From Lutimaribacter_A marinistellae (GTDB lineage: Bacteria; Pseudomonadota; Alphaproteobacteria; Rhodobacterales; Rhodobacteraceae): a stretch of 64,000 nt of DNA. Shown one piece after another: positions 16,589-24,431 of the stretch (positions within the stretch are counted from its first letter, which is position 1; every line of letters begins with the position of its first letter). Both the position numbers and the translations under genes were made by a program. The stretch is taken from positions 62,001 through 126,000 of the forward strand of contig NZ_JBHRXI010000006.1 in the NCBI RefSeq assembly GCF_042648365.1. Direction: 5' to 3'. Below the pieces are notes generated by a model. That model was given only the letters and a program-made list of their open reading frames with translations, was not told the DNA's origin and searched no databases.

Positions 16589-16644
16589 AGCGCAGAGCGT
16601 TCCGCGTTTGCCAGAGGAGCAGGGCCACACCCTGTGCAGCGGAA

Positions 16645-16676
16645 CACCGCGCGGCCGCGTATCTGGCCGCGCGGTG
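16645..16676. terminator. 12-bp inverted repeat between convergent genes
   Basis: CACCGCGCGGCC / GGCCGCGCGGTG with an 8-nt loop, between the convergent permease and SDR genes. No T-run on either side, so a Rho-assisted or weak bidirectional terminator is most likely. Confidence 0.55.
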
Positions 16677-16690
16677 GCAGTCGCCATCGC

Positions 16691-17413
16691 TTAGCGCGCC
16701 AGGTGCGCGCCGCCGTCCACGTCCAGCGTAGCACCGGTGAGGAAGGGGTTCGCCGCCGCCATCAGGATCGCGCCCGCGATATCCTCGGGCGCGCCGATCC
16801 GGCCGACGGGAAGACCGGCCGCTGCCCCTGCGAACATGCCTTCGCGGGCCTCGGCGGGCATTCCGGCATAGGCCTCGGTCGCGGTCATGCCGGGTGACAC
16901 GGTGTTGACCCGCAGCGGTGCGAGTTCGACCGCAAGTGTCTTTGCCATGGCCTCGAGCGCGCCGTTGACCGCCGCCAGCCCGGACGTGCCGACCATCGCA
17001 GCACGGGCCGCGGCACCGGTGAGCAGCGTGATGGAGCCATCGCGCGCGATCCGGGGTGCGAGGGCGCGGATCACGCGCCAGTAGCCCCAGAACTTTGCGT
17101 CGAAGGCCGCGCGCAAGCCGCTTTCGTCCACATCGGCGAAAGGACCCCATGCCACGTTGCTGGAGGCCGAGAGGACCAGGTGATCGAGCGCCGGAACCGC
17201 TGCCGCGAGCCTCTCGACCGAGGCCGCATCGGTGAAGTCCAGTTTCACCCCTGCGACACTGTCGGGCAGCACCGACAGGGCGGTATCGAGCGAGGGTTTG
17301 GTACGGGCGGTGATCGTCACCTTTGCGCCGGCCTCGGCCGCCATGCGGGCGGTTGCCAGCCCCATGCCCTTGGCACCGCCAACGATCAGGATGTGTTTGT
17401 TTTCAAGTGTCAT
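16691..17413 (-). CDS. Short-chain dehydrogenase/reductase-fold protein lacking the catalytic Tyr and Lys
   Basis: A 240-residue Rossmann-fold protein. The start ATG 17413 has GGAGGG before it; a longer frame exists but lacks support. The cofactor turn is VGGAKGMG (11-18) and the closing motif DVDGGAHLAR is normal. At the active site, however, where SDRs have Y-x3-K, this protein has Leu146 and Asn150, and the usual catalytic Ser region reads LLTGAAA. It may therefore bind a nucleotide without reducing a substrate, or use other chemistry. Two bases after the F420-reductase-like gene, clearly one operon. Confidence 0.85.
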   Translation of the reverse strand: MTLENKHILIVGGAKGMGLATARMAAEAGAKVTITARTKPSLDTALSVLPDSVAGVKLDFTDAASVERLAAAVPALDHLVLSASSNVAWGPFADVDESGLRAAFDAKFWGYWRVIRALAPRIARDGSITLLTGAAARAAMVGTSGLAAVNGALEAMAKTLAVELAPLRVNTVSPGMTATEAYAGMPAEAREGMFAGAAAGLPVGRIGAPEDIAGAILMAAANPFLTGATLDVDGGAHLAR

Positions 17414-17415
17414 GT

Positions 17416-18048
17416 TCAGCCCTCCACGGCTGCAAAGGCCCAGCTGCGGCCCTTGCCGCGCATCAGGGCCTGGTTGATCCACACCATGGCGAACGGTTCG
17501 AGCAGGCGGGATGTCGTGATGTCGCCGGAATCCAGCGGCGCGAAACCGAGATCTGTCAGCAAGGCCGACACCGCCGCCTTGGCCATGTCGTCATTGCCCG
17601 CAAGGAACATGACCGGGCGATGCGGGAGGGCGGAATTGTCGGCCATCATCTCTGCCCCGACCTGGTTAAGCGTCTTGACCACGCGGGCACCGGGCAACAA
17701 AGCCTGCACGATCTCGCCGCCGGACGTGTCATGCCCGACCGTAAGCCCAAGGGTGCCGTCGATCATGCCAAGCGGATTCATGCAGTCGATCACGATCTTG
17801 CCGGAGAGATCGCCGAGCCCCTTTATCGCGCCCTCGGACACGGCCCATGGCAGGGCGAGGATAACAATCTCGGCCGTCGCGGCGGCCTCTGCCTGTTCCA
17901 GCGCGATGGTGCTGGTTTCCTGCGCCAGGGCAGTGACGCCGGGATTTTCGGGTTCGCGGGCGCCGAGGGTCACGTCATGGCCCTTACCTACCAGACCCCG
18001 GGCAATGGCGGCGCCCACATTGCCGGTTCCAATGATCGCGATGCGCAT
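17416..18048 (-). CDS. NADP oxidoreductase, coenzyme-F420-dependent-like family
   Basis: A 210-residue protein starting with a dinucleotide-binding motif GTGNVG and closing with the stretch SRLLEPFAMVWINQALMRG typical of the F420_oxidored family. Members outside F420-producing organisms are NADP(H)-binding proteins of unclear substrate; no F420 biosynthesis genes are in this window. First gene of a two-gene operon with the SDR-fold protein, divergent from a LysR regulator 75 bp away, which probably controls it. Confidence 0.85.
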   Translation of the reverse strand: MRIAIIGTGNVGAAIARGLVGKGHDVTLGAREPENPGVTALAQETSTIALEQAEAAATAEIVILALPWAVSEGAIKGLGDLSGKIVIDCMNPLGMIDGTLGLTVGHDTSGGEIVQALLPGARVVKTLNQVGAEMMADNSALPHRPVMFLAGNDDMAKAAVSALLTDLGFAPLDSGDITTSRLLEPFAMVWINQALMRGKGRSWAFAAVEG

Positions 18049-18123
18049 TTCGACTTGCTCCTTGCTTCAGTCTCTGGCCGCAAGATATGAAAGCGGTGAA
18101 AGAAGGAAAAACGAATTAGTCTT

Positions 18124-19053
18124 ATGACTGACTTAAGCGATACCGAACTCAGACGCCTGGATCTGACCCTGCTCCTGGTGCTGCTGGGGCTATTGAAGTA
18201 CCGTAAGGCCAGCGATGTGGCGGAGTCGCTCGGCCTGACGCAATCCGCGATCAGCCAGGCGCTTAAGCGTTTGCGCAGCCTGTTCAAGGACGAATTGTTC
18301 CTGCGCCGACCCCACGGGATGGAACCCACGGCCACGGCGCTTGCGCTGGAGGCCCCGGTGACCGCCGCGGTCGAGGCATTGCGGGGCGCGCTGGGAACGG
18401 CACAACGTTTCGACCCCGCAACCGCCCGCGGGACGGTGCGCATCGCCGCCCTTGATGCCCAACAGGCGGTTCTGATCCCGCAGCTGGCGCAACTCCTGCG
18501 CACCTATGCGCCTGGCCTGAATCTATCGGTTCTGCCGCTGGGGCGCGATGCGGCGGTCGATGCGCTGGTGGATAACCGCGTCGATCTGGCGCTGGGGTTT
18601 CTACTGGAGCAGCCTGACAGCATTTCCGGCCTGCGCCTTTACAAGGAAAGCTTTTGCGTGGTGGGCAGGCCGGACGCCCTGCCCGATGCACCGGCGATCA
18701 GCCTGGAGGCTTTTTGCTCGGCGGATCATGTGCTGGTCTCTCCCGGGGGCGAAATGCGCGGCATCGTCGACGAAGAGCTGGACCGGATCGGGCAAAGCCG
18801 CAGGGTCTCCCTCGGGCTTCCGGCTTTCCTGCCAGCCCTTGCCGCGGTGTCTGTTTCGGGCGCTTTGGTGACCCTGCCCACCAGTATCGCTCACAGCTTT
18901 GCGCCGGGCTTCGGGCTGGTCGTCGCGGCGCCGCCGATCGCGGTTCGCCCATTCCCGGTGTCGGTATTCTGGCATCGCAGGAACGAGCGCGACCCCCGCA
19001 CCCGCTGGCTGGTGGATAGGCTGGCGGAGCATGACCTCCCTGCCCCGCCTTGA
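18124..19053 (+). CDS. LysR-family transcriptional regulator
   Basis: A 309-residue regulator: HTH at about 10-70 (DVAESLGLTQSAISQALKRLR) and LysR substrate domain from about 95 to 300. It is divergent from the F420-reductase-like/SDR operon. The ATG at 18124 has no good Shine-Dalgarno at normal spacing (AAGGA is about 19 bases upstream), so translation may be weak or the start slightly different. Faces the Crp/Fnr gene tail to tail. Confidence 0.9.
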   Translation: MTDLSDTELRRLDLTLLLVLLGLLKYRKASDVAESLGLTQSAISQALKRLRSLFKDELFLRRPHGMEPTATALALEAPVTAAVEALRGALGTAQRFDPATARGTVRIAALDAQQAVLIPQLAQLLRTYAPGLNLSVLPLGRDAAVDALVDNRVDLALGFLLEQPDSISGLRLYKESFCVVGRPDALPDAPAISLEAFCSADHVLVSPGGEMRGIVDEELDRIGQSRRVSLGLPAFLPALAAVSVSGALVTLPTSIAHSFAPGFGLVVAAPPIAVRPFPVSVFWHRRNERDPRTRWLVDRLAEHDLPAPP

Positions 19054-19112
19054 GAGGGAACGACCAGAGGAATGGCGCATTGCCATTGCTCTTCGATGCT
19101 TTCACAAGCAGA

Positions 19113-19829
19113 TCAGGCGGCATGCTCCAACGGTGCGTCACCCGAAAGATGTATCAGGGTTTCGGTGTCCAGAACCCGCACCTGGCGCGGTCGCGGCAAG
19201 GCGATCACCCCGGCCTTTTGCAGATTGCGGAACTGGCGCGAAACCGTTTCCAGCGTCAGGCCGGACATCTCGCCAAGTTCGGCCCGGCTCAGGGGCAGGG
19301 TCAGCTCTGCCGGTGTCCCTTGGCGGGCGTGGAACCAGGTCAGCATCGAGGCGACCCGTTCGGTCGCCGTTTTGCGGCCAAGCAGCGTCTGCCAGCGATA
19401 GGCATCGGTGATCTGGTCCTGCATGACGCCGAGCAGGTTCATGTAGAGCCGCGGAATCGAAGAGGCGAGCACGTCGAACACGGCGCGGTCGCAGGTCAGG
19501 AGCCGGGTGTCGCCCATCGCGCTCAGCCGGCCGCCCTTGTGGCACGGACCGAGTGGTGACAGCGCCTCGCCTGCGAATGTCAGGGCAAACAGGCGCGTCC
19601 CCCCTTGCGGGGTGCGCACGTCCTCGCGCAGCGCACCATCGAGCACCAGCCCGACAAAGGGCGGCTCGGCCCTGCCGCGCGGCAGGGGATCGCCATCAGC
19701 GAGGCGGTCCTCTTCGAAGATGTTCAGAAGGTGCCGGATGTCTTTGCGCGGCAGCCCGCGAAACAGGGTGGGACGTGCCGCGTTCGGGCGGGCCGAAGCC
19801 TCGGCCCAATTGTGGTTCATCGCGTTCAT
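19113..19829 (-). CDS. Crp/Fnr-family transcriptional regulator without FeS cysteines
   Basis: A 238-residue protein with an N-terminal cyclic-nucleotide-binding-like beta-roll (about 20-130), a dimer helix, and a C-terminal winged HTH (about 165-230, ELGEMSGLTLETVSRQFRNLQ, the FNR-type recognition helix). Only two cysteines are present (in GPCHKGG and LLTCDR), so it lacks the N-terminal cluster of true FNR; the signal may be haem, NO, a nucleotide or another ligand. Met1 at 19829 or Met4 at 19820 could start it. It lies downstream of the copper-type gene cluster on the same strand. An inverted repeat CTTGTC-N11-GACAAG (19840-19862) just upstream could be its own site. Confidence 0.88.
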   Translation of the reverse strand: MNAMNHNWAEASARPNAARPTLFRGLPRKDIRHLLNIFEEDRLADGDPLPRGRAEPPFVGLVLDGALREDVRTPQGGTRLFALTFAGEALSPLGPCHKGGRLSAMGDTRLLTCDRAVFDVLASSIPRLYMNLLGVMQDQITDAYRWQTLLGRKTATERVASMLTWFHARQGTPAELTLPLSRAELGEMSGLTLETVSRQFRNLQKAGVIALPRPRQVRVLDTETLIHLSGDAPLEHAA

Positions 19830-19871
19830 CTTGAACGTCCTTGTCTTGGATCACTGGACAAGGGGCGCATG

Positions 19872-19900
19872 GCCCCCGGCGAGGCATTCAGGCCGGGGGC
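19872..19900 (-). terminator. Stem-loop at end of copper cluster
   Basis: Perfect 9-bp GC repeat GCCCCCGGC / GCCGGGGGC with an 11-nt loop, overlapping the last codons of the gene at 19888. No T-run follows, so termination may be partial and allow read-through into the Crp/Fnr gene. Confidence 0.5.
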
Positions 19901-20271
19901 GGTGGGGCGCGTGTGCGATGGCGTTTGGGGTGGTGCGCCGATGCGAGACATTGTTCACCGGCGAGGGGCGGCACGGTCGGCCAAGGCGACAGGCGGATCA
20001 GGGCACCGGGATGTGGCGGGTTTTCAGTGCTCGAGACGGTCAGCTGTACACAGGAGGAGCCGTCATGCGGGTCATGTCCGGTTCCCGACCCCTCGACAGA
20101 GACGACCTCACCCGTATCGGTCAGCCAAACCTCTTGCGTGCCATCGGTCGTGCACAGGACGAGACTCATGCCGCCGGGGCCCTGCGCACGCATGAACCCG
20201 TCCGGCACCGTGGCCGAACAGATCAGCGCCAGGACAAACAGCGCGCGCGATATGAACCCCGCGAGATGCAT
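19888..20271 (-). CDS. Small exported protein, DUF2946-like
   Basis: A 127-residue protein with an N-terminal hydrophobic signal or anchor (about 5-25) followed by VPDGFMRAQG and a short Cys-containing body (VLCTTDG, SSCVQL, EQCLAS) ending in a basic, Pro-rich tail. The layout and neighbourhood fit the DUF2946 group of small secreted proteins that often sit beside copper chaperone genes; assignment is from pattern memory. Starts 3 bases after the stop of the PCu(A)C gene, so cotranscribed. Function unknown; metal handling inferred from context. Confidence 0.65.
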   Translation of the reverse strand: MHLAGFISRALFVLALICSATVPDGFMRAQGPGGMSLVLCTTDGTQEVWLTDTGEVVSVEGSGTGHDPHDGSSCVQLTVSSTENPPHPGALIRLSPWPTVPPLAGEQCLASAHHPKRHRTRAPPPPA

Positions 20272-20274
20272 CGA

Positions 20275-20742
20275 TCAGTGGTTGGAATGGTCCATCCTGG
20301 AGTGATCGGCGCCATCGGCAGGATCGACCATGAATTCGACGGCGACCTCTCCGGCGTTGCGAAAGATCAGCGTGGCCGGGATCATGTCGCCCTCATTCGC
20401 GGTGCCGGTGAGCCCCATGAACATCACGTGCATTCCACCCGGTTCCAGGTTGATCACCTCGCCCGGTGCGATGGGAACGCCGACCAGCGGACGCATCCTG
20501 GCGATCCCGTCCTCGAAGATCGTCGTGTGCAGGGTCGTCGACTTGGCAAAGGGAGAGCGTATGCCGATCAACTCCTCGGGCGTGTCGCCCTCGTTCGAGA
20601 TGGTGACGTATCCGGCGGCGGACCTGGCCGTTGCAAGCGGCTGCGGCATCGACGGGTGAATGATGTGCAGATCGCCGCTCATCTGGTCGTGGGCAGCCAG
20701 CGGCGAGGCCAGCAAGATCAGGGACAGAATCAAGCGTTTCAT
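20275..20742 (-). CDS. Periplasmic copper chaperone PCu(A)C
   Basis: A 155-residue exported protein (signal about 1-17) of cupredoxin-like fold. The Cu(I) motif H-x10-M-x21-H-x-M is exact: His72, Met83, His105, Met107 (in GGMHVMFMG). The C-terminus adds a His/Met-rich tail (DHSRMDHSNH) that could bind more copper. The family delivers Cu(I) to the CuA site of cytochrome oxidase or to other periplasmic cuproproteins. Ten bases downstream of the diheme gene in the same operon. Confidence 0.93.
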   Translation of the reverse strand: MKRLILSLILLASPLAAHDQMSGDLHIIHPSMPQPLATARSAAGYVTISNEGDTPEELIGIRSPFAKSTTLHTTIFEDGIARMRPLVGVPIAPGEVINLEPGGMHVMFMGLTGTANEGDMIPATLIFRNAGEVAVEFMVDPADGADHSRMDHSNH

Positions 20743-20752
20743 GTTTATCCTC

Positions 20753-21865
20753 TCAGGGGTCGGCCCGGTCGATCCGGGCGGGGTGGCCTTCGGGCCACGG
20801 GTCGGCGTGGTCCGGGTTGTTCAGGAACGCCTCGTCGGTGAGGCTTTCGAGAAAGGCGATGATGTCGGCAATTTCGCGGTCGGTGGCTGTAAAGCCCACG
20901 ATCATCCCGTCCTGGTTCGCATGTCCGTCGCGGCCCCCCTTGGCGTAGTGGGCAAGCACGCCGTGCAGGTCGGGTATGGAGCCGTCATGCATGTAAGGTG
21001 CGGTGACCGCGACATTGCGCAGCGAGGGCGTACGGAACAGACCGGCATCCGACGGCTCTCCGGTAAACTCGATCCGGCCGGGGGCGGTGGCGGGATAGTC
21101 GGCGTATAGCCCGGTGTTATGAAAGCCGGTCTCGACCCATGGGCTGTCCGCGCGCTGAAAATTGTCGGTGAACAGGACGCCCTGGTGACAGTGATAGCAT
21201 TCGAACCGATGGTCGAAGAACAACTGCTCGCCTCGTTTTGCGGCGTCGGACAGCGCGTCCATATCTCCGCCGTACTTGAACCTGTCATAAGGGCTGTCAA
21301 ACGACATCAGGCTGCGCTGGAACGCGCCCAGCGCACGGGTCACCGTGAAGAGGTCAGGCCCCGGACGATCGGGAAAGGCCCGCCCAAAGGCCGCGGCGTA
21401 ATAGGGATCGGCCGCCAGTATGGCGAAGATACGCCCCTCCTGCCCGGTCGCGCCCATCTCGACGGGCGCCTCGCCGAAAAGCGGCACGAGCGCCTGGAAC
21501 TCCAGCGATGTCATGTGCGGGTTGGCCCAGGCGTTCACCGGCAGGTAGGCCACATTTGCAAGGCTTGGCGCGTTGAGGTTTCCCTGCGTGCCGTGAAGTC
21601 CCACGGACGTCTCGCGCCCGTCGGTGAAGGCACGCGCCGGATCGTGGCAGGAGGCGCAGGCGACCGTCCCATCACCGGAGAGGCGGGAATCGTAGAACAG
21701 GTGCCTGCCGAGATCCACCTTGGCAGCGCTCATCGGGTTGTCCTGAGGCACGGGCGGATGCGGCATCCAGTCGGGCAGCGGCCAGTCATAGGCCGCGGTG
21801 TCCAGGGCAAGGGCCGCCCCGGACAGGATCCCCATGACCGCCGCGCCCAGCACGGCGGGACGCAT
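20753..21865 (-). CDS. Diheme cytochrome c peroxidase/MauG family protein (MbnH-like)
   Basis: A 370-residue periplasmic diheme protein; start 21865 is chosen because it overlaps the MbnP-like stop (TGATG) and opens with a signal peptide, while a longer frame has no domain. Heme sites are CASCH (70-74) and CYHCH (223-227). The distal region TAPYMHDG (288-295) offers Tyr291, Met292 and His293 as candidate second ligands. Next to an MbnP-type protein it fits the MbnH half of the 'metallo-mystery pair', a MauG-like enzyme reported to oxidise a Trp of its partner to kynurenine. A plain cytochrome c peroxidase is the alternative. Confidence 0.88.
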   Translation of the reverse strand: MRPAVLGAAVMGILSGAALALDTAAYDWPLPDWMPHPPVPQDNPMSAAKVDLGRHLFYDSRLSGDGTVACASCHDPARAFTDGRETSVGLHGTQGNLNAPSLANVAYLPVNAWANPHMTSLEFQALVPLFGEAPVEMGATGQEGRIFAILAADPYYAAAFGRAFPDRPGPDLFTVTRALGAFQRSLMSFDSPYDRFKYGGDMDALSDAAKRGEQLFFDHRFECYHCHQGVLFTDNFQRADSPWVETGFHNTGLYADYPATAPGRIEFTGEPSDAGLFRTPSLRNVAVTAPYMHDGSIPDLHGVLAHYAKGGRDGHANQDGMIVGFTATDREIADIIAFLESLTDEAFLNNPDHADPWPEGHPARIDRADP

Positions 21866-22704
21866 CAGCGCACCGCGATTAGTTTCTGATCGCCCGCGGC
21901 GATGTCGTTGAACGGCAGGCCCAGCCTGGTCATGACCGTGTTGCAGTCGGGATCGTTCAGGAAAGACATGCAGCCCGGTGATGTTTCGGGCGTGTTGAAG
22001 CGCAGGTCTGCGCCCGCCACGACCGGCGCGGGGTCGATCACCAGCGTCTGCGTCGACGGATCGAAGCCGTCGAACGACACGTCGATCAGGTTCGGATTCT
22101 TGCAGGGCGCGGCGGGGGCATCCGTCTTGCCCGCCGAGGCGCACATGGTCGAACCGAGATGCAGGAACCAGCCCTTTGGCCCGGTTTCCGCCTTGTCCGT
22201 CGGCACCATGTCGATGCGCACGAACTTGTACCCGCCGCGCCAGTTCCAGAACATCGAGGTCAGGTTCAGCGGGGTCGGCGCGACGGTCGGGTCGCCATGG
22301 TTCATCTCGAACGGAACGCCCACCTTGAACGCGACGCCGGTGTATTCGCCATCGGCTACGGTGCCGGTCAGCGCCGTGTTCATCGGGCCCGTGCCGTTGG
22401 CGCAGGCGGCCTTTCCATCCTCGAAATCCAGCAGGGCCACGCTGGCATGCTGGAATGCTGTCTCGTCCAGCGTCACCGGCGCGCGGCTGCCATCGGCAGC
22501 AACCATCGCAACGTCGCTGACATAGAGACGGAAATCGGTGGCGCGTACCTCGGCCTCGCTCTTTCCGAGGCCAGTATATGTGGCGTCACAGGCGAAAGGC
22601 TGACCGCCGATCTCGGCGGTGAAGTTGATCGTCACCGGCTGATCTGCCAGCGCCACGGTTGCGGGAAGAAGGGCGGCTATGGCCGCGGGAATAGCGTATT
22701 TCAT
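21865..22704 (-). CDS. MbnP-like copper-binding protein (metallo-mystery pair Cys protein)
   Basis: A 279-residue exported protein with signal peptide (about 1-20) and RBS GGAGAG before ATG 22704. The mature part has six cysteines (39, 101, 188, 201, 245, 254) and the block MFWNWRGGYKF (151-161) with Trp153 and Trp155, plus Trp179; histidines 86, 136 and 182 are possible metal ligands. It matches the MbnP family that pairs with MbnH in and outside methanobactin operons. Translationally coupled to the MbnH-like gene. No methanobactin precursor or biosynthesis genes are visible in the window. Confidence 0.88.
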   Translation of the reverse strand: MKYAIPAAIAALLPATVALADQPVTINFTAEIGGQPFACDATYTGLGKSEAEVRATDFRLYVSDVAMVAADGSRAPVTLDETAFQHASVALLDFEDGKAACANGTGPMNTALTGTVADGEYTGVAFKVGVPFEMNHGDPTVAPTPLNLTSMFWNWRGGYKFVRIDMVPTDKAETGPKGWFLHLGSTMCASAGKTDAPAAPCKNPNLIDVSFDGFDPSTQTLVIDPAPVVAGADLRFNTPETSPGCMSFLNDPDCNTVMTRLGLPFNDIAAGDQKLIAVR

Positions 22705-22766
22705 GGGACTCTCCACAGGTCTGATCCGGCAAGGGCCGGGGTCTTTCACGAACGGGTCGGGAAAAT

Positions 22767-23126
22767 TCAGACGATGGGAGGCGCGCGGGCCGGGCGTATC
22801 GACTCGGCGGTCAGTTCATGCAGGAGAAGCGGTTGCGGCACCCATTCGGCCGGATCGAGCGAAAGCTCGGCAATGATGACCGCAACAGCGGGTTCGGGCA
22901 GCGACATGGCGGCGTGAAGAAGGCAGGCCCCACATTCCGGCGCCGCGCCCATGTCACCCGCATCGCCACAAATGCCCGAGGCATCCAGCCCGAACGTCAC
23001 GGCGAACTCCATCGCCTCTGCCTGAGAGGGCGTAAGGAAGCGGTGCGCAAAGCCCGTCGTCGCCAAGGCGACAACCAGCAGTACGACCAGCGCACGCAAG
23101 GGGATTATCCGCGACGAGAGCTTCAT
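22767..23126 (-). CDS. Small exported Cys-containing protein (DUF2946-like)
   Basis: A 119-residue protein with a hydrophobic N-terminal segment (about 9-27), then an acidic domain with ICGDAGDM and ECGACLLHAAM, a likely metal- or disulfide-forming CxxC site. The ATG at 23126 is preferred because it begins the signal-like segment, though its Shine-Dalgarno is poor and the frame extends further up. It is the first gene of the copper-type cluster, 62 bp ahead of the MbnP-like gene. Family assignment is tentative. Confidence 0.65.
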   Translation of the reverse strand: MKLSSRIIPLRALVVLLVVALATTGFAHRFLTPSQAEAMEFAVTFGLDASGICGDAGDMGAAPECGACLLHAAMSLPEPAVAVIIAELSLDPAEWVPQPLLLHELTAESIRPARAPPIV

Positions 23127-23194
23127 TGCCGGATCGGGATAGCACAGGTTCACGAATTCGCAAGTGTTCCCGAGCGCGCGCCTGTGCCAGGCGG

Positions 23195-23229
23195 GACCGT
23201 TCCGGGACAGGTCTTGACCCGGAACGGTC
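23195..23229. promoter_or_regulatory. Perfect 12-bp inverted repeat upstream of copper cluster
   Basis: GACCGTTCCGGG and CCCGGAACGGTC separated by 11 bases, about 70-100 bp before the first gene of the cluster and about 100 bp after the end of the hydrolase gene at 23328. No T-run follows on the minus strand. It is either the hydrolase transcript's hairpin or a binding site for the cluster's regulator. Confidence 0.6.
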
Positions 23230-23327
23230 ATTTACGGCTGCGCCCTGTGGCACAGATCACCCGCCTAAGGATGACACCGGCCCTGGGGCGCCAGAGGGTT
23301 CCGAGGGCCGGACCGGTGCCACCGTGT

Positions 23328-24263
23328 TCAGCGCATGTACTTGTCGAACCACGCGATCATCTGCTCGGGATGTTCGCCAAAGTAGTTGTAACCATCGAAA
23401 CGCCGTGTCGTGCCTTCGATCCAGAAGAATTCCTTTTCCGCGCTGCCCAGCAGCTCAAAGGTCTTTTCGCCGTCTTCGGGTGTTGTCCAAGCATCGTCAT
23501 GGACCTGAACGACGAAGGTGGGGACCGTGACATCGGGTGCGAACAAGTGCGGCGTCATCTCGGCATTGGCAAAACCGCCCAGCTTCTTCTGCTCGAAATC
23601 CATCGCTTCCATGTATTCACCAACGCCCTGAAGCTTGGCAAAGGATCCCATGAGCGCGGTCATCGACACGACCAGCGGGCTGAGCATGCACAGCACGTTT
23701 CCGAACAGGTCGGGACGCCGTGACATGGCCTCGTACTGGGCGTTGCCGCCGGTGCATTGGCTGTAAAGGCCTAGCTTCATCTTCGACAGGCGGGGATGCG
23801 TGTCGACGTAACGCTTGGCACCGACGCAGTCGCGCCATTCATAGCGCCCGATCCCGCAGATCCCGCCATTTGCGGCCCCGGACATACCGTGGTTGCGCAG
23901 GTCGTAGGCCAGCACGTTGTAACCCGCGCGGACGAGATGCGCGATATGGGCCACGAAGTCGATCTCGATATCGTCGACCTGGTTCCAGGGGTCCCCGTAA
24001 TGGCCGGTAAAGCCCGAGCGGCTCATCGGCATGGGGTGGTTCATGATGATCAGCCTGTCGCTTTCGCCACCCGCTGCGGGCACATACCACCCCTCGAGCG
24101 GGGTGCCATCGTCGGAGGGGAAATAGATGTCTTCCCACTCGGTGATCCCGTGATCGGCGGGCGTCTTGTGCACCGGCGTGCGAAAGGCAGGCTTTACGGC
24201 GAAACCGGCCAGCGGCTTGACGATGGCAAGCTTGTCGGCGGGGATGTTCTGTTGGTCAGTCAT
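23328..24263 (-). CDS. Alpha/beta hydrolase with Cys nucleophile
   Basis: A 311-residue soluble hydrolase. The nucleophile elbow reads YSQCTGG, placing Cys170 where Ser is usual (small-x-Nuc-x-Gly), as in dienelactone hydrolases. Asp256/Asp257 (VQVHDDAW) and His298 (YFGEHPE) are the probable acid and base. The N-terminal domain contains a DDGTPLEGWYVPA strand pair seen in DLH/peptidase-like hydrolases. It is divergent from an AraC regulator across ~170 bp, which likely controls it. Substrate unknown; a Cys-type esterase or a thioester/lactone hydrolase are both possible. Confidence 0.85.
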   Translation of the reverse strand: MTDQQNIPADKLAIVKPLAGFAVKPAFRTPVHKTPADHGITEWEDIYFPSDDGTPLEGWYVPAAGGESDRLIIMNHPMPMSRSGFTGHYGDPWNQVDDIEIDFVAHIAHLVRAGYNVLAYDLRNHGMSGAANGGICGIGRYEWRDCVGAKRYVDTHPRLSKMKLGLYSQCTGGNAQYEAMSRRPDLFGNVLCMLSPLVVSMTALMGSFAKLQGVGEYMEAMDFEQKKLGGFANAEMTPHLFAPDVTVPTFVVQVHDDAWTTPEDGEKTFELLGSAEKEFFWIEGTTRRFDGYNYFGEHPEQMIAWFDKYMR

Positions 24264-24431
24264 CTTCGTCTCCGTTGTTTCGTGGACCAGAGGAGACTTA
24301 ATGACCTGCCGGGGCGGTCTGAATTTCGATTTCTCTCAAGCTCATGCCCGATTCTCTCAACAGTTGGTCTTTGTGAAAGACTGCGAGCGTGAAACGTGCC
24401 AAATTCTGTCACGATCAAAGGGAATTTTGCG

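Noticed and set aside
17416..18048. Evidence for coenzyme F420 metabolism.
   Set aside because: Only an F420_oxidored-family fold is present; such proteins occur in organisms without F420 and no biosynthetic gene is in the window.
19113..19829. Calling the Crp/Fnr protein FnrL.
   Set aside because: The N-terminal cysteine cluster needed for the 4Fe-4S centre is missing.
24367..24381. Perfect palindrome GTCTTTGTGAAAGAC between the Cys-hydrolase and AraC genes.
   Set aside because: Six-base arms in ~170 bp are expected by chance fairly often; AraC sites are usually direct repeats. Kept only as a note in the AraC entry.
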